From NCBI RefSeq assembly GCF_033807715.1, contig NC_084599.1, forward strand, positions 5,039,625 through 5,103,624: a DNA stretch of 64,000 nt, written 5' to 3'. Under the pieces are notes generated by a model. It was not told the origin of the DNA, searched no databases, and worked only from the letters and a program-made list of their open reading frames with translations. The position numbers and the translations under genes were made by a program. Of the stretch, positions 32,480 to 45,417 are shown in pieces. This stretch comes from Cololabis saira (lineage: Eukaryota; Chordata; Actinopteri; Beloniformes; Belonidae). Every line of letters begins with the position of its first letter. Position 1 is the stretch's first letter.

Positions 32480-34700
32480 ATGTTCATGGAACTTTGTAGA
32501 TATATTCTGTCATTTTAAGAGAAAGAAAAGTATGATTTAATTGACTTCGTAGTTGGCTTTAAAATGGGAAATTTGCAGAAAAGTTGCAGGTTCAGATGAC
32601 ATGGTCGTAAAAGTCCACTCCTCTCCTCCTCTGTTCAGAAAAAGGGGAGGGGTTGAATGGGCCTTTTTAACAGGAATTAGATAAAGTAATGCTTTAAAAA
32701 AGCTAGAGATTATGCTGATAATAATCTTATTTAGGGGTTGAATAGGTGACAAATTTTAGAATATATTTGGATATTATAAGATAATATGTTAAGAAGTAAA
32801 AGGTTTAAATTCATATGAGCCTCTCTCTGTTGACTTGGTTAAAATAATATGAACAATGAGCTTCTTTAAATGATACATTCTGTGTCTATAAAGGAGACTT
32901 TTTATCTGTTAAAAATACATGAGCTTCAGCTTCTCTGTTGACATTTTTTAAGATAACATTAACAATGAGCTTCTTTAAATGATGCATTCTGTGTCTAATA
33001 AAGAAGACTTTTTTATTTGATAAAGCATATATGAACTTCGAGAGAGGACTTTTTGGGAGTTTGTTTGTTTAGGTCAAGAACGTTTGTCTGTGTACTGGAG
33101 CGCTCCCCCTCAGCGAAATATGGTGAATTGGTTAGGGGCGGCTCACGTTCTTTAAGTTTCAAGTGAGGGCATAATAATACATAATAAAACGTCTTAGTTG
33201 ATATAAAGGAGTTGATGAATACAGATTTTGGAACCTGTGATAGTGGGATGATGTAATTCTGTCTGTAATTTGTATAGTTGAGGTTACTCTCATTTTTTGG
33301 GAAGTGGAAGTGCTTTTGCAATTTCTATTTTATTTAGGAAAAGGACCAGATTGAAATGATAAATTACAGATATGGGTTAGTTTTACAATGTTATTTAGGA
33401 CTATACTACGGTTATTAATATTAGGACAGTCAGTGGATAATTTACTTTTACATTTTTGAACAGGGTTTGTCACTTTCTGTTTACTGTAACTGTTGCTGAG
33501 AGAGGAAAAATATATAAAGATTATTTTCTTTTTACAAACATTGGTTAGTTCTCCATTAGCGAACCAAGGATTTTTTAAATAAATTCGGATTAATTTGAAC
33601 AAGAAAAGAGGAGATTGGGAATTTAGAAGGAGTGAAAACTGAAACGCCACCTGGAACACAGGGAGGGGGTCGGAAAAGATAACGAAGGAATGTAGGGGTA
33701 CGGACAGACCAGACCATGTCGTAAACATGTTGGGTGAAACAGAAACAGAAAAAAAAAAAAAGAGGGGAAACTTTCAGCGCCAGGCGCGGGGTCAGTGGGC
33801 TGGGGTCAGCCCATGAGATACTGTTAGTAAATCAGCATTAAACACACACAAATTTTATGAACCACCTTGAGCACCCAACCTCCACTACCACATACCATAG
33901 AGGGATGGGTGGACTAAAGGGGAGGGGCCCGGGGGTTTGACGAGGGGGTTGCCATAGAGACCCAGGAGAGACACGCCCCACAAAGAGACACCAAGGGACT
34001 GGCTGCTTTGGAGAAAAAACAGACTTTACCATTCACACGCCCCCTCAGGATGAGGGTGAGGCGTAAGCCCTGAGCACCCTGTGACCTGATGGGGACAGAC
34101 CAACTGATCATGTTGGGGGTGATGATTCAGTGTGGTCCCGATGGTTTGACGCTGACCTTTCTGGACGGGGGACACAGAGTCAATCAACCATCTGAGTGGA
34201 CATTGCATGTTCTCTCCTCAGCCAGGTCTGGCTGCAGAAATACAGTATGTTGGACTTTGTTTGAACCAGAAACATCGGTTACTCCTGGCCCGATATACGA
34301 TCTATCAACAGTGGCGCCCCTGAGTCGACACCTGGTGTCCTTACGCTAGTTCCCCCAATCCTTTACATATCACATTATTTTACGATACACCTAATGGTAA
34401 CATGATGCCTTGCACTCACATTATGACACGACTAAGGTGGTATGAAATTATTAAAAGGCTTGCCCTCATGTATCATTGGTTTTGCGTCTAGGCCATCAAG
34501 CTAAGGATTTAATGCCTCCAAAGCAAAATTATAATTACCACCCAATAGTTGTACGACATGGTGAAACAACTAGGCGTTAGGATTTAGATTTTTCTGTAAC
34601 AGATCACCAACAAGTGATCCTGTTTCAAAAGGGGGAGTAAGGTTGGTAATTATGTGACGTGTAAACACGACCCTACATGTATACAGCATGTAGCAGTTAA
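32480..34700. other. LTR-element interior without recognisable genes
   Basis: AT-rich to 33600, then GC-richer to 34400. An internal duplication is visible: TGAGCTTCTTTAAATGATRCATTCTGTGTC occurs at about 32858 and 32966. The peptide ahead of 34349 has no recognised family. Confidence 0.4.
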
Positions 34701-34705
34701 AAGAA

Positions 34706-34976
34706 ATGAATCAAAAAGAAATTAAGAAAATGAAGCATCAAATATTTTGTACACACACGACGGATAGCACAGGGGGAAAACCACACAAGTGCATGCAAAG
34801 AATCGTTCGTGACGATAAAGTCAGGGAAGACTTAGTGAAAACACCATTCGACAAAGCGATTAATTTGTTTGTAGACGGATACTGTTTTAGATACTGGAAC
34901 GAAGGGTTACAATTAGCATATGCGATAGTAAACGAGGAAGACGAAACATGGGTAACAGTAGATGCTAGAAGGATTG
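34706..34976 (+). pseudogene. Retroviral-type RNase H remnant
   Basis: The frame contains NLFVDGYCFRYWNEGLQLAY and AIVNEEDETWVTVDA, the N-terminal RNase H block of retroviral pol (an FVDGS-like motif with the first catalytic Asp). The codons are A-rich. It is cut at 34977 by the tail of an antisense LINE. It is the only pol sequence I can recognise in the element. Confidence 0.6.
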
Positions 34977-35905
34977 AAGGAATTAGAATCAGAATCAGAA
35001 TCAGGTTTATTGGTCAAGTTTGAACATTGCCCAAGGAATTTGACTCCGGTTATTTCGCTTACCACCCGGATTTGAAAGTAGCAACAGTAAATAACAAATG
35101 TACGATAGATAAAAGTGTGGTACGTATTAAAATATATACGATTAAAAAAGTGAAAGGTGTAATAGTATAGAGGTAGACATGGTAAAGACAGCTCTTAATA
35201 AGAAATATAAATAGTAAGTGGCCTTGAGATGGGAAACGGAGATTGGAATGAGTAGAGTTAAACCTGAGACCACCTGATATATTGTACAAGCATTATGGGA
35301 GTAGTTTTAGTCTTTAAGGTAAAGAATACCAGAATGGGCAAACAGATGGCGATTAGGTGAATTAAATTTAGTCCAGGAATGGCACGAGTAATTTTTCTTT
35401 TCTTTTTTGTAAAAGGTCAAATTTTTTAGATAGCTGGGATAAGTATTACAGTAAATAATAGTACAGGAATTTAGATGTTGTCCAAACAAAGGTTTATAAA
35501 GAATAAGAAGAGCAGAGCGTGGAAGCAGGGGTCTCGCTTTGAAAAGCAGACCGTCATTTTTTGGATTCTTAGATATTTCGTTTTGCAAAAACGATCTATA
35601 TGACGATTAGTTTAGACAGTCATCAATGAGGACTCCAAGGAACTTTGTAGAGTTTACTTTCTTTATTTCTTTATCATTTATTTTGATCTGAAAGGCCAGA
35701 TTTTCCGTATTCTTTGGTTTCTTTATTAAAACTGAATGATATATAATTTGTTTTCTTAATATTAATAGAGGTTTTGTTCATTTTTGATCCAAATATCCAC
35801 CTTAGAGAGCTCATTGTTAAGGAGATTTTGAATTTTATGGATGTTGTTATGTGATACGAGAAAGGTTGTTTCATTGAACATTCCAGGAAAACATGTCAGT
35901 GTTTA
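34977..35905 (-). mobile_element. Rex1-like LINE fragment inside the LTR element
   Basis: On the minus strand, 35880-35680 reads MNKTSINIKKTNYISFSFN (RT C-terminal half) and 35590-35310 reads SALLILYKPLFGQHLNSCTI and HSGILYLKD. The 3' end at about 34977-35000 is a short TGATTC repeat tail. The fragment is decayed by frameshifts. Its C-terminal family is the same type as the piece at 23233-23475. Confidence 0.65.
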
Positions 35906-36971
35906 GCCCCGGAGGCAGATCATTTTCAACTTTATTCTGTACGAAGATATGTCTTTAGGGAATATTCAACAGTGAACTACGGAGGAGCTTAATAAGAAGG
36001 ACTATGTTTTTCAGTTATTGTAATAATTCATTTGATCATCAACCAGTATTTTGGGGCAAATATGCCGTAGTTTCATGAGAGTGAATGATTTTTACTTTTT
36101 GTTACGTAGAAATGTCACTTTTCTATAATGGAAATGTTAATCGTGTGGACAATCCTGAGTATCCCCTCAACGCGTAAAGGATTTAACAGAGTAATTTGCA
36201 TGTCTGGATTGTTGAAGTGGGTGTACATAAAGTGCCCAGAGGGAAAGAAATCAGTAATGTTCATAAATAAGCAATTATTGCTCCACACTATCTGTATGAG
36301 ATTGTAGGATAATGTATTGAATCATCTGGAGTTGAGTATTGTGTAGTGGGTGACATCAGGAAGGCGTTTGGGAAACGCTGGATGGGACATGCGAATATGA
36401 AGACTAAATTGGCAAAAATCTGTGCACAGACCAAAATGACATGGGTGGACGCGGGCCACGGACTGACCCGTACGAACTACAGACTGGACGACTTTTTCTA
36501 GGGCCACAGAATGCGCCCTACTTGAAGGAGACTGACGAATAACAATTTGGTCAGAAAGCTCACTTCTCCGAACTGCAAAGTTTGGTATCTGCTTACTCCA
36601 AACAGGTCGGAGACGGACAGACACGGACCTCACAGACAGAATGGGTTCCCCTGTGAGTCATCAAGAGACAGTGGTCGGAGCCAAGGTGGACAGGACCCAG
36701 AACGGACCTCCCACGTCATCCGACTCCACAGGAAAGGTGACACGTGGTGTCAACGATCGCAGTGGGCAACACCGGACCCCCCCCACGAAGATTAGGACCC
36801 CAGATCCGGCTGGATCTGGCACGGCAGCGTTCATAAGGCCTTAGCTCAAGAAAGGGGCAGAATAATCCCCTGAGCAGGGTCCACCGGGTGTTCAGAATAG
36901 TCTACCTCTGACCCTGAAGAGGAACAATAAAGAAGAAAGAAGATACATAGGGTGATCTCTGATTAGAGATC
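35906..36971. other. LTR-element interior, 3' part
   Basis: No recognisable gene. The last 500 bp is GC-richer and leads to the purine tract. Confidence 0.4.
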
Positions 36972-36982
36972 AAAAGGGGGAA

Positions 36983-37351
36983 TATTATAATTATAAAGAA
37001 TAATTTAAAATCAAACTGAACATATATAAACTGCATATGTTGATTAACTAATGTGCCTATATACTTTAAAACTAATGTCAATGTGATGAACTATTGTGTG
37101 TATTCTGAGTTGTCTCTGGAGAATTCTGTACCAGGCACGAGATAAGGGGGGCCCCAAGCCACCCCTACTTTCAGAGGTAATAAACTTGTTCTCAAGACAG
37201 AGGCGGGCAGATCTGTTAGGATGGCTGCGGAGAGCTGTCCTGCAGGTCTCCCTCTGCAGAGGTAATGTCTTTAATTGTATTCCAGTTTTGTGTCTTATTT
37301 ACCTTTTCCAGCTCAATCTAAGAACCCGGCGTGATGAATTCGATCACAACA
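36983..37351 (+). repeat. 3' LTR
   Basis: Same length as the 5' LTR and identical to it except ACTATTG versus ACTAGTG at 37095. Confidence 0.85.
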
Positions 37352-37831
37352 CTACCCAGTATTGGCTGAGATGGTTCATTGCCATTTAAGTCACTGGGTA
37401 GCTGAGCAGGCTGCTTTGGGGGAGCACTTGTTGGGGGGATGGAGGGAGCTGGTGCAGAAGCAGTGCTTACTGATGCTAAAGGTAAAGTATTGCTAGCTGC
37501 TGTCTTGGATGTAGTAGCAGCATCATTGCTACTACTAGCAGCACTACACCTTTTAAAAGCTCTGAAGAAAGGATGCATTACACAGCTTTAACTTTTTCTT
37601 TGTGAGCTGCTGGAAGCTGGAGCAGAAAATAAGCAAGCTTGCTTTGTAAAAAGACTAACAAAAAAAAACCAACGCTGTGATTATAAGAAAAAACCAGTAC
37701 AGACCTATAGACTGGGGCGGGGCTTTACGTAGGGGTCCGTCAGACACAGGTCACTGGTCTTCAGTTTGTCACATGCAGTGGACAGGAGCACATCTCTGTG
37801 CTTGTAACGCTGCTGTTTTTTCAAAGTCTAA

Positions 37832-37973
37832 AGCCTGATTTATGGTACCGCGTTAAATCGACGCAGAGCCTACGGCGTAGTGTACGCGGCGATGCGCACC
37901 GTACGGTGTGCGTCGCCGCGTACCCTACGCCGTAGGTACTGCGTCGATTTAACGCGGAACCATGAATCAGCCT
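37832..37973. mobile_element. Complete 142-bp PIF/Harbinger-like hairpin MITE
   Basis: AGCCTGATTTATGGTACCGC mirrors GCGGAACCATGAATCAGCCT. The arms stay complementary to the centre at GCACCGTACGGTGTG. TAA flanks both sides (37829-37831 and 37974-37976). The arms are CpG-rich (CCTACGGCGTAGG). This short form shares its arms with the longer outer MITE. Confidence 0.9.
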
Positions 37974-38349
37974 TAACCCACTCCGTGGCTGTGCTGAAAC
38001 CTGACACTACACTTTCAGGCTACGTTTGGGCTCATTTGCATACTGCAACAGTGATTGGATGTTTACTGAGGGCAGAGGGGTGTGTGCGTGTGTGTGTCTA
38101 TGCTGCTGCGGAGACACGGCACAGCGGAGGGACAGAGAGATGAGAGGGAAGCCGACATTGTGTCGTGTGTGCCCCTTTTTCGGCGGATTTTTCCGCTACT
38201 GCAGATCATTTTGTCAACTTGTATTGTATATTAATTTTGTGAGTATATTAAAATGTGATTTCTCAACTTCTAGAATTTTGATTTGAGGGGGCAACACATT
38301 TATTTAAGGGGGCTCTGCCCCCTCTTGCCCCTGCGTAGAGCCGGCCTCG

Positions 38350-39148
38350 CGTGACGCCGTCGTGAACCCTTCAGACTTCTCCGTCACTCCATTTCTCCGT
38401 GGTGCAGTAACCCCCCAGAGCGCTAGTTGATACTTTGTTTAGCCTCCAGTCTTTCTCAGTGGATCAAAGAGAAAAGGACAACTATTGTGCAAAAAAAAAA
38501 AAAATCACACACACACACACGAAGAAAAGAGCGTTGAAATTTCACGACTGCTTCACGAACCGGAACCGGAAATGCGTTGCTACCAAGCGAACCAATCACA
38601 GCCCTCTCGGTCTGCGTTGGGTCTGCGTCGCCTCGATGCATAGTTAAACTTTTTGGGAGGTGCAGGTCAGGCTACGGCGTAGGCTCTGCGTTGATTTAAC
38701 GCAGAACCATAATTCAGCGTAATTTTAATTGCTGTTAATTAAGTCTATAACAGCATTCACTTCGCTTTTACAGTTGACCAGCTGGTCTCAGAAGCAGAGG
38801 GTGTCATTAGTAAAGCACTTTTTTCTTACATCCCTCAGATGAAATTAAATTTAAGAACCATCATTCATTTATATTGATAAAATCACATGAACAAGGCACT
38901 ACTGTGGGACACTGTTCTAACATTCTGACATTGACTTCCTGTTTGTTTACAATGGTGTTACTGAGCAGGAAACTGAAATCCAACAAAAAACGAATAACTT
39001 TATTCAGAACAGAACAATAACAGAACAATGATGAAAAATTTTAGATTACAATAAAAACATTACAAAAAAGGTTACTAATTTACGACCAGAAGCAGAACTA
39101 TTTAAAAAAAAATATATAAAACTGAACAGATTTCCAGATACACACATT
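38350..39148. other. MITE right half and zinc-finger gene 3' flank
   Basis: 38358-38719 is the right part of the outer MITE and includes an A-rich run and (CA)n at 38490-38520. From 38723 to 39148 is the presumed 3' UTR and flank of the zinc-finger gene, with minus-strand AATAAA at about 38997-39003. Confidence 0.5.
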
Positions 39149-41342
<2,194 letters not shown>

Positions 41343-42626
41343 CTAATGAAACGGCGGTGCTGACCCATTGGCTGAACCCTCAGGCACCAGCTCTCCATTT
41401 TTGACATGAAACACAATTCTGCTGATGTCTATGTACGGCCTTGCGCCCCTCAAGATCCAAAATGTTCTTCTTATTTCAGCAAAGATCCTTTCTAAACCAT
41501 CTTGACACAATCTCTCGTTATAATCTTTAATGATTAATTGTGTCACCTTGTGAGTAGGATCCAGTACAATTGGATGTAGTGATTTGTGTGATTTGAGACA
41601 GGCTATGTCCTCCCAAAAGCTATCGTTTTGTGCCTTATTAGAGGATTTTTTGTTCAGCATTCAGAAATTCAGCGGCAGAGGGATTTACAGTGGTCTGTCT
41701 GGAAAGAGACTGGGCAGTGGCATCCAGTAATTCTTGGTAAGTTTTGAAACTGTCAGGATTTGGCACAGTAACAGCAACGTTAACACTGTAACAGACAGAT
41801 TGTTTCAAAACAATTTGGTCATCAACAGATGCAACAGTTTCAAGGTTTAGGCCAAGTATCTGGAGGTTCGCATAAAAATGCTGGGGCATTGATCCATCTG
41901 TTTGGGAGGAAAATATCTGACGGGAATAAGCCTCTTGTAACATCATCAGCACGAACCAGTGGAGCACAGTGGTTCAGTCAGTCCACAGTGTAATAGTTCA
42001 GACTGGCAAAGTGAATTCTGTCCTGATTAGGTCACAGAGGCGTGCACCAGTTAGTGGAGTACGTAAATCCAGTCTGGGTACTGGTAGCTGTTGCTTGGGT
42101 GAAACGTGTGAGCAAGCAAGAATGAAACTTAGCTTGATGTGACCTTTGACATCCTTAGATCTGACATATGCAACAACACCATATGCTTGTTCAGACGCAT
42201 CAAAAAAGATATGGGTGCCTCGGACGGTGGTAGGACGGTCCATCTCTTTGGAGGTATAGCAGTGTGGGATTGTGATTTGAGGAAGATAACAAAGCTCCTT
42301 TTCCAAAGAATTCCAAGCTCTAAGAAGGGGATCACCTAACCTAATGGATCACACAACAGAGTTACTACATGTAATGCAATGTTACATGTAGTAACGTTCA
42401 GTCTTGCAGTTCCACAGCAGTCCCAGTGTGCGCTCCTGAGGATCAGCCTGAGCCAAGGCCAAAGCTCACAACTGTCCGATCTTGCCTCAGATGGTAAGTC
42501 GTTAATCACAGCAGGATCATTGCTTGCCCACTGATAAATGTCAAAGCCCCCTACTAAAAGAGTAGTTCTCAATTTGTCAAAGTGTCCGAGCTGCCACTGA
42601 TGAAGGAAAACTTTGCAAGATGCCAA
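41343..42626 (-). pseudogene. BEL/Pao pol fragment (RT end, RNase H-like, integrase zinc-binding)
   Basis: Reading down the minus strand: 42626-42336 has GGFDIYQWASNDPAVINDLP (end of RT). 42306-41998 has THIFFDASEQAYGVVAYVRS and LPVPRLDLRTPLTGA (Pao RNase-H-like block). 41967-41343 has HPIVLDPTHKVTQLIIKDYN (HHCC integrase domain). The pieces are separated by stops and frameshifts. LTRs are not recognised here. A hAT has inserted just upstream at 42690. Confidence 0.82.
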
Positions 42627-42780
42627 TTGAAGGTGTACCCAGAAACCACACTCAAGGATATGACAAGCTGAAGAAGGTGTGGGGTAGAGCCGTGATTCCC
42701 AACCCCCGGTCCCCGGACCGGTACCGGGCCGCAGAGCTGTTCCTACTGGGCCGTGAAATGGCTTGGGTTCCGATCATAAT

Positions 42781-43770
42781 TAGGGCTGCAACGATTCGCC
42801 GACGACGATTCGCAACGATTCGCATCTCACTTCACTTCACCACATACAATCTCTGCCGAGAGCCGCGCAACACTAAGCGTCTCAGCGCAGCTTTTCTTTT
42901 TTTTCTTTCGCGTCTCAGCGCAGCTGCGGGTAACAAAACTTTAAAAAAAATAGTTCGGGAGCGTTTTAGCCTGGATATGGCGAATAAAAAGATTACTTGC
43001 AAGGTTTGCAAAGCAGACCTTGCTTATCACGGGAGCACGTTGATAATGTACGAGCGTTTGAAGAGAAAGCACCTCGGACAGTTGAACGAAACGGACTCGC
43101 CTTGGTAAGATATTAAGCGTATTTTGGCTTTAAAAGAGAGCTTTAACGTTACGCCTGACTGTGCCTGACAAAAGTATTTTAAATTAAATGCATGCAGTCC
43201 GAAGATGAGAGCCACCATGGACCCCTTTCTGCAAAAAAAGCAGACGTGTAGCTGCAACAGGCGACTGCCCTCACTGATCAATAACTGCAGCTGATCTGTG
43301 ATATGAGCAGCTCTCCATGGTTGATGCTGACGGGTTTCAACCCCATGGTTTCAACAAATGATGCACCAGTTCAACCCAGAGAACGTCCTGCCATCCAGAA
43401 CCCATTTCACCCACTTGATGGAGAAAAATTTAGAGACGTTTTATTTTATCATTTATTTTTTATATAACACAATTGCCTGTCCTTAAGAAATGAAAAATAA
43501 TGGACAGAGGTTTATTTATGGATTTATGTCTATACTGACTGATCACTGTGCCTGTCCTTGGCTTTTTTATTTACTTTTTGTATGAACAGCAGCAAAATTG
43601 AATAAAATATCTATTTTTCATTGAAGTACCCATCTTTCTCGTGTTTATTATCATTTGCCACATAATTAAAGTAACCTCATACTAAATTTAAGAAAAAATT
43701 ACTAATTATCCGATTAATCCACTAATCGATGACTAGTTGACTATTAAAATAGTCGTTAGTTAGAGCCCTA
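42781..43770 (+). mobile_element. hAT element, inner, carrying a BED-finger exon
   Basis: Starts TAGGGCTGCAACGATTCG and ends AGTCGTTAGTTAGAGCCCTA, an imperfect inverted pair typical of ZBED-type hATs. Only the first transposase exon remains (42977-43104); the catalytic core is deleted. A duplicate of the 43006-43280 part lies at 49061-49334. Confidence 0.75.
42977..43104 (+). pseudogene. BED-type zinc finger exon of a hAT transposase
   Basis: ATG in GATATGGCG context opens MANKKITCKVCKADLAYHGS, followed by YERLKRKHLGQL. The C-x2-C and H-x4-H spacing fits a BED finger, which binds transposon ends. The exon ends at a good donor TTG|GTAAGA; without splicing a TAA follows at once. No downstream exon is present. 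Confidence 0.7.
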
Positions 43771-43900
43771 TTTAAAATGCATAGTTTTTTTCTAAAATGT
43801 TTATTAAAATTGACATAAATTGTCAACCGGTCCACAAGCTTTTTGTTCATACTTCTGCTGGTCCTTGGCACAAAAAAGGTTGGGAACCCCTGGGGTAGAG

Positions 43901-43990
43901 TGTTCGGGTTCAGATGAAAAGTACAATATCGTCCGTGTAAAGCGAGATCTTGTGATCCACCCCTCCCAGCCTAATTGATTTAAGTTATGT
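43901..43990 (-). pseudogene. LINE RT fragment with YxDD box
   Basis: The minus strand reads GVDHKISLYTDDIVLFI; YTDD is the catalytic box of L1/Tx1-type reverse transcriptases. The fragment is too short to place further. It may belong with the endonuclease piece at 45020-45370 on the same strand. Confidence 0.5.
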
Positions 43991-44004
43991 GCCCTTATAC
44001 TGGT

Positions 44005-44300
44005 TAGTGATGCACCGAAATGAAAATTTGTGGCCGAAACCAGAAATAATGATAAACACTTGGCCGAATAATACCGAACAATGTTTCTTCGCAATTTTTT
44101 ATTTATTTTGCCAATTTTTTCACCATTGCATAAATCAAATAAATGTACAGTGAAATACCCACCAGTGACAATTTGTCTTACTGTACTTATTGTATTTTTC
44201 CTCATAATCCTTTTTCATTTTCTCCCGTTCAAATCCAATAATCGGGTCGCGGCAGGGCTGATCTCTACAATTTGAAGCCTTGTATAATAATTGTAAAAGT
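44005..44300. repeat. hAT-like repeat, left end only
   Basis: TTAGTGATGCACCGAAATGAAAATTTGTGGCCGAAACC is a common hAT-MITE left end in fish. The matching right end was not found. Confidence 0.45.
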
Positions 44301-44890
44301 CTGGGTTATTTTCTTGGAGGATCTGGTCATATCAGACAGTGAGGGTTCGTGACTGCATCGGTAGTACGACCTTTTCTCTGCTGTGCGTCCCGTGACGTCT
44401 CCATCACCAAGCGGTTTCCCAAATCCAACTCAGCCTGGATCATTTCTCCTCTGCTTTTCCCCACATCCAAGTAATGATCTGACATGCTGACATGTTTGCT
44501 ACATTTAAAGGTAAGGTTTCGTTTTTTACAACCTCGGCCTTATTTCTGGCATTTTTTATGGTCGTATACTCACCCAGAAAAGTTTGGTGTCATTTGGAGT
44601 CCTTCGGGAAGATATTAGGAGTTTTGTGCGAGCCGCTTATCCATATAATGGTAGCGAATGGGGGCAAAGCGGGACACAGACGATGCAGCGTCTAAATAAC
44701 ACATTATTGCCGCGAAACTCGTTCATTTCTTTTATGAATCACTAGATCTGCTTCTGGGCATCTTCCATGACCTGTACATCCTCTACATCCGGGGCTGTGT
44801 GTGTAACAAGGAAATCAGTTTGTTAACAAGACCTCTGACATGACGTCATCTCTGTGCGCGCATCCCGGACAGGTACAGCTAGACTTTGCT
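44301..44890. other. Non-coding
   Basis: No feature recognised. Confidence 0.4.
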
Positions 44891-44893
44891 AAC

Positions 44894-44979
44894 GTATACT
44901 CTGGCTCAAAACGGTAAGGACGTCCATCATATTCAAAGTCGTCGTCCACAACCTCAGAATTTGACAAATATTCAGACAT
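44894..44979 (-). CDS. Possible first exon, acidic N-terminus with RPYRFEPEYT
   Basis: ATG at 44979 opens MSEYLSNSEVVDDDFEYDGR, then PYRFEPEYT. Acidic N-termini ending in such a motif occur in a group of fish proteins annotated as P2X7-like, some of which ride on DNA transposons. The possible donor (AC|GTTAGC) is weak. The piece at 46290-46430 (GLDPYEIP motif) may belong to the same kind of gene. This is inference from memory of the family. Confidence 0.3.
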
Positions 44980-45019
44980 GTTTCAAATAACTAACAGTAA
45001 ACTAACAGTAGTGAACTCC

Positions 45020-45370
45020 AGCTGTACACAGAGCTGTGTCTGGGATTTTTTTGTGAAAAACGTGATAAAAATCTAATCCATTATTACAGTTTCTGCTCGA
45101 ATATCCATCAATATGCACAACAAGTACTAGACTATGATCCCATGCAATTATCAAGTTAGTATTAGACAGGTCGGCCAGCCTGCTAAAAATTCTATGACAA
45201 AAGTCTGGGTCATCAATGTTCTGCCCACAGATGTTCACTAACCTTACATGCATGGAATACAGACATCCTGTCACAATAAGAAAACGACCATCTGCCATTA
45301 CTGTCATTGACAGTGTTTTTTTAATTAATAATGTCCACTCCACAACCTTTACTTGAGAAAGTGGTTTGAT
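45020..45370 (-). pseudogene. L1-like LINE endonuclease fragment
   Basis: The minus-strand frame contains MADGRFLIVTGCLYSMHVRL, VNICGQNIDDPDF and NLIIAWDHSLVL. This corresponds to the middle of an L1/Tx1-type endonuclease, where family members read ADGR..IV.G.LY....LVN.Y.PN.DDP.F. The catalytic GGDFN-like box has decayed (IIAWDHS). It is not bordered by a recognisable RT. Confidence 0.6.
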
Positions 45371-45417
45371 ACAGTCCTTGACAAAAGTCTTGTCGGTTGG
45401 GTACAAGTTGACCTTAA

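Larger units (their letters stand above)
31085..37351 (+). mobile_element. LTR retroelement (retrovirus-like), non-autonomous
   Basis: Two 369-bp LTRs (31085-31453 and 36983-37351) flank a 5.5-kb interior. CTAC duplicates at 31081-31084 and 37352-37355. A tRNA-Pro-like primer site follows the 5' LTR and a purine tract AAAAGGGGGAA (36972-36982) precedes the 3' LTR. The LTRs differ at one site in my reading (position 31197 versus 37095), so the insertion is recent, yet no intact gag, pol or env exists. Only an RNase-H-like remnant (34706-34976) is recognisable. Confidence 0.85.
28999..37578 (-). pseudogene. hAT transposase (ZMYM1-like, TTF finger + hAT dimerisation)
   Basis: Three minus-strand pieces make one gene. 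37578-37356 gives a start MHPFFRAFKRC and a low-complexity linker. 31080-30462 gives the TTF-type zinc finger region (YRTRPWLEYS, ACFCFPCRKYG). 30458-28999 gives the RNase-H-like core with CYDGASVMSG and HCFNHQLHL, and the C-terminal CESSFSTLSRVL dimerisation motif. The LTR element split the gene inside a codon region, and the 4-bp duplication CTAC marks the join. A second lesion is a 1-nt frameshift in an A-rich run at about 30460, giving a stop after GEIRKK. Estimated original length is about 770 residues. These proteins cut and join hAT ends in the nucleus. This copy is inactive. Confidence 0.85.
28319..38349 (-). mobile_element. ZMYM1-type hAT transposon, 10 kb, with nested insertions
   Basis: Termini CAGGGCCGGTTCTAGGC (28319) and GCGTAGAGCCGGCCTCG (to 38349) are imperfect inverted repeats. 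CGTGACGG (28311-28318) and CGTGACGC (38350-38357) form an 8-bp target duplication with one mismatch. It encodes a transposase on the minus strand. An LTR element (31085-37351) and a small MITE (37832-37973) lie inside; without them the hAT would be about 3.6 kb, a normal size. Confidence 0.85.
28261..38719. mobile_element. Outer PIF/Harbinger-like MITE, split by a hAT transposon
   Basis: The left end AGCCTGATTTAAGGTTCTGC (28261) and right end GCAGAACCATAATTCAGCG (38701-38719) are inverted copies, flanked by TAA on both sides (28258-28260 and 38720-38722), the 3-bp TWA duplication typical of PIF/Harbinger. Without the hAT and one copy of its 8-bp duplication, the MITE is about 420 bp (28261-28318 plus 38358-38719). 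Its right half matches 21062-21243. Confidence 0.82.
42690..43892. mobile_element. hAT element, outer of a nested pair
   Basis: Ends CCGTGATTCCCAACCCC and AAGGTTGGGAACCCCTG are inverted hAT termini, and GGGTAGAG (42682-42689 and 43893-43900) is a perfect 8-bp duplication. The same terminus type appears in the 7387-7883 element. It is interrupted by a second hAT at 42781-43770. Confidence 0.85.

Noticed and set aside
32173..32487. Thr/His repeat ORF
   Set aside because: Translation of the (TG)n tract.
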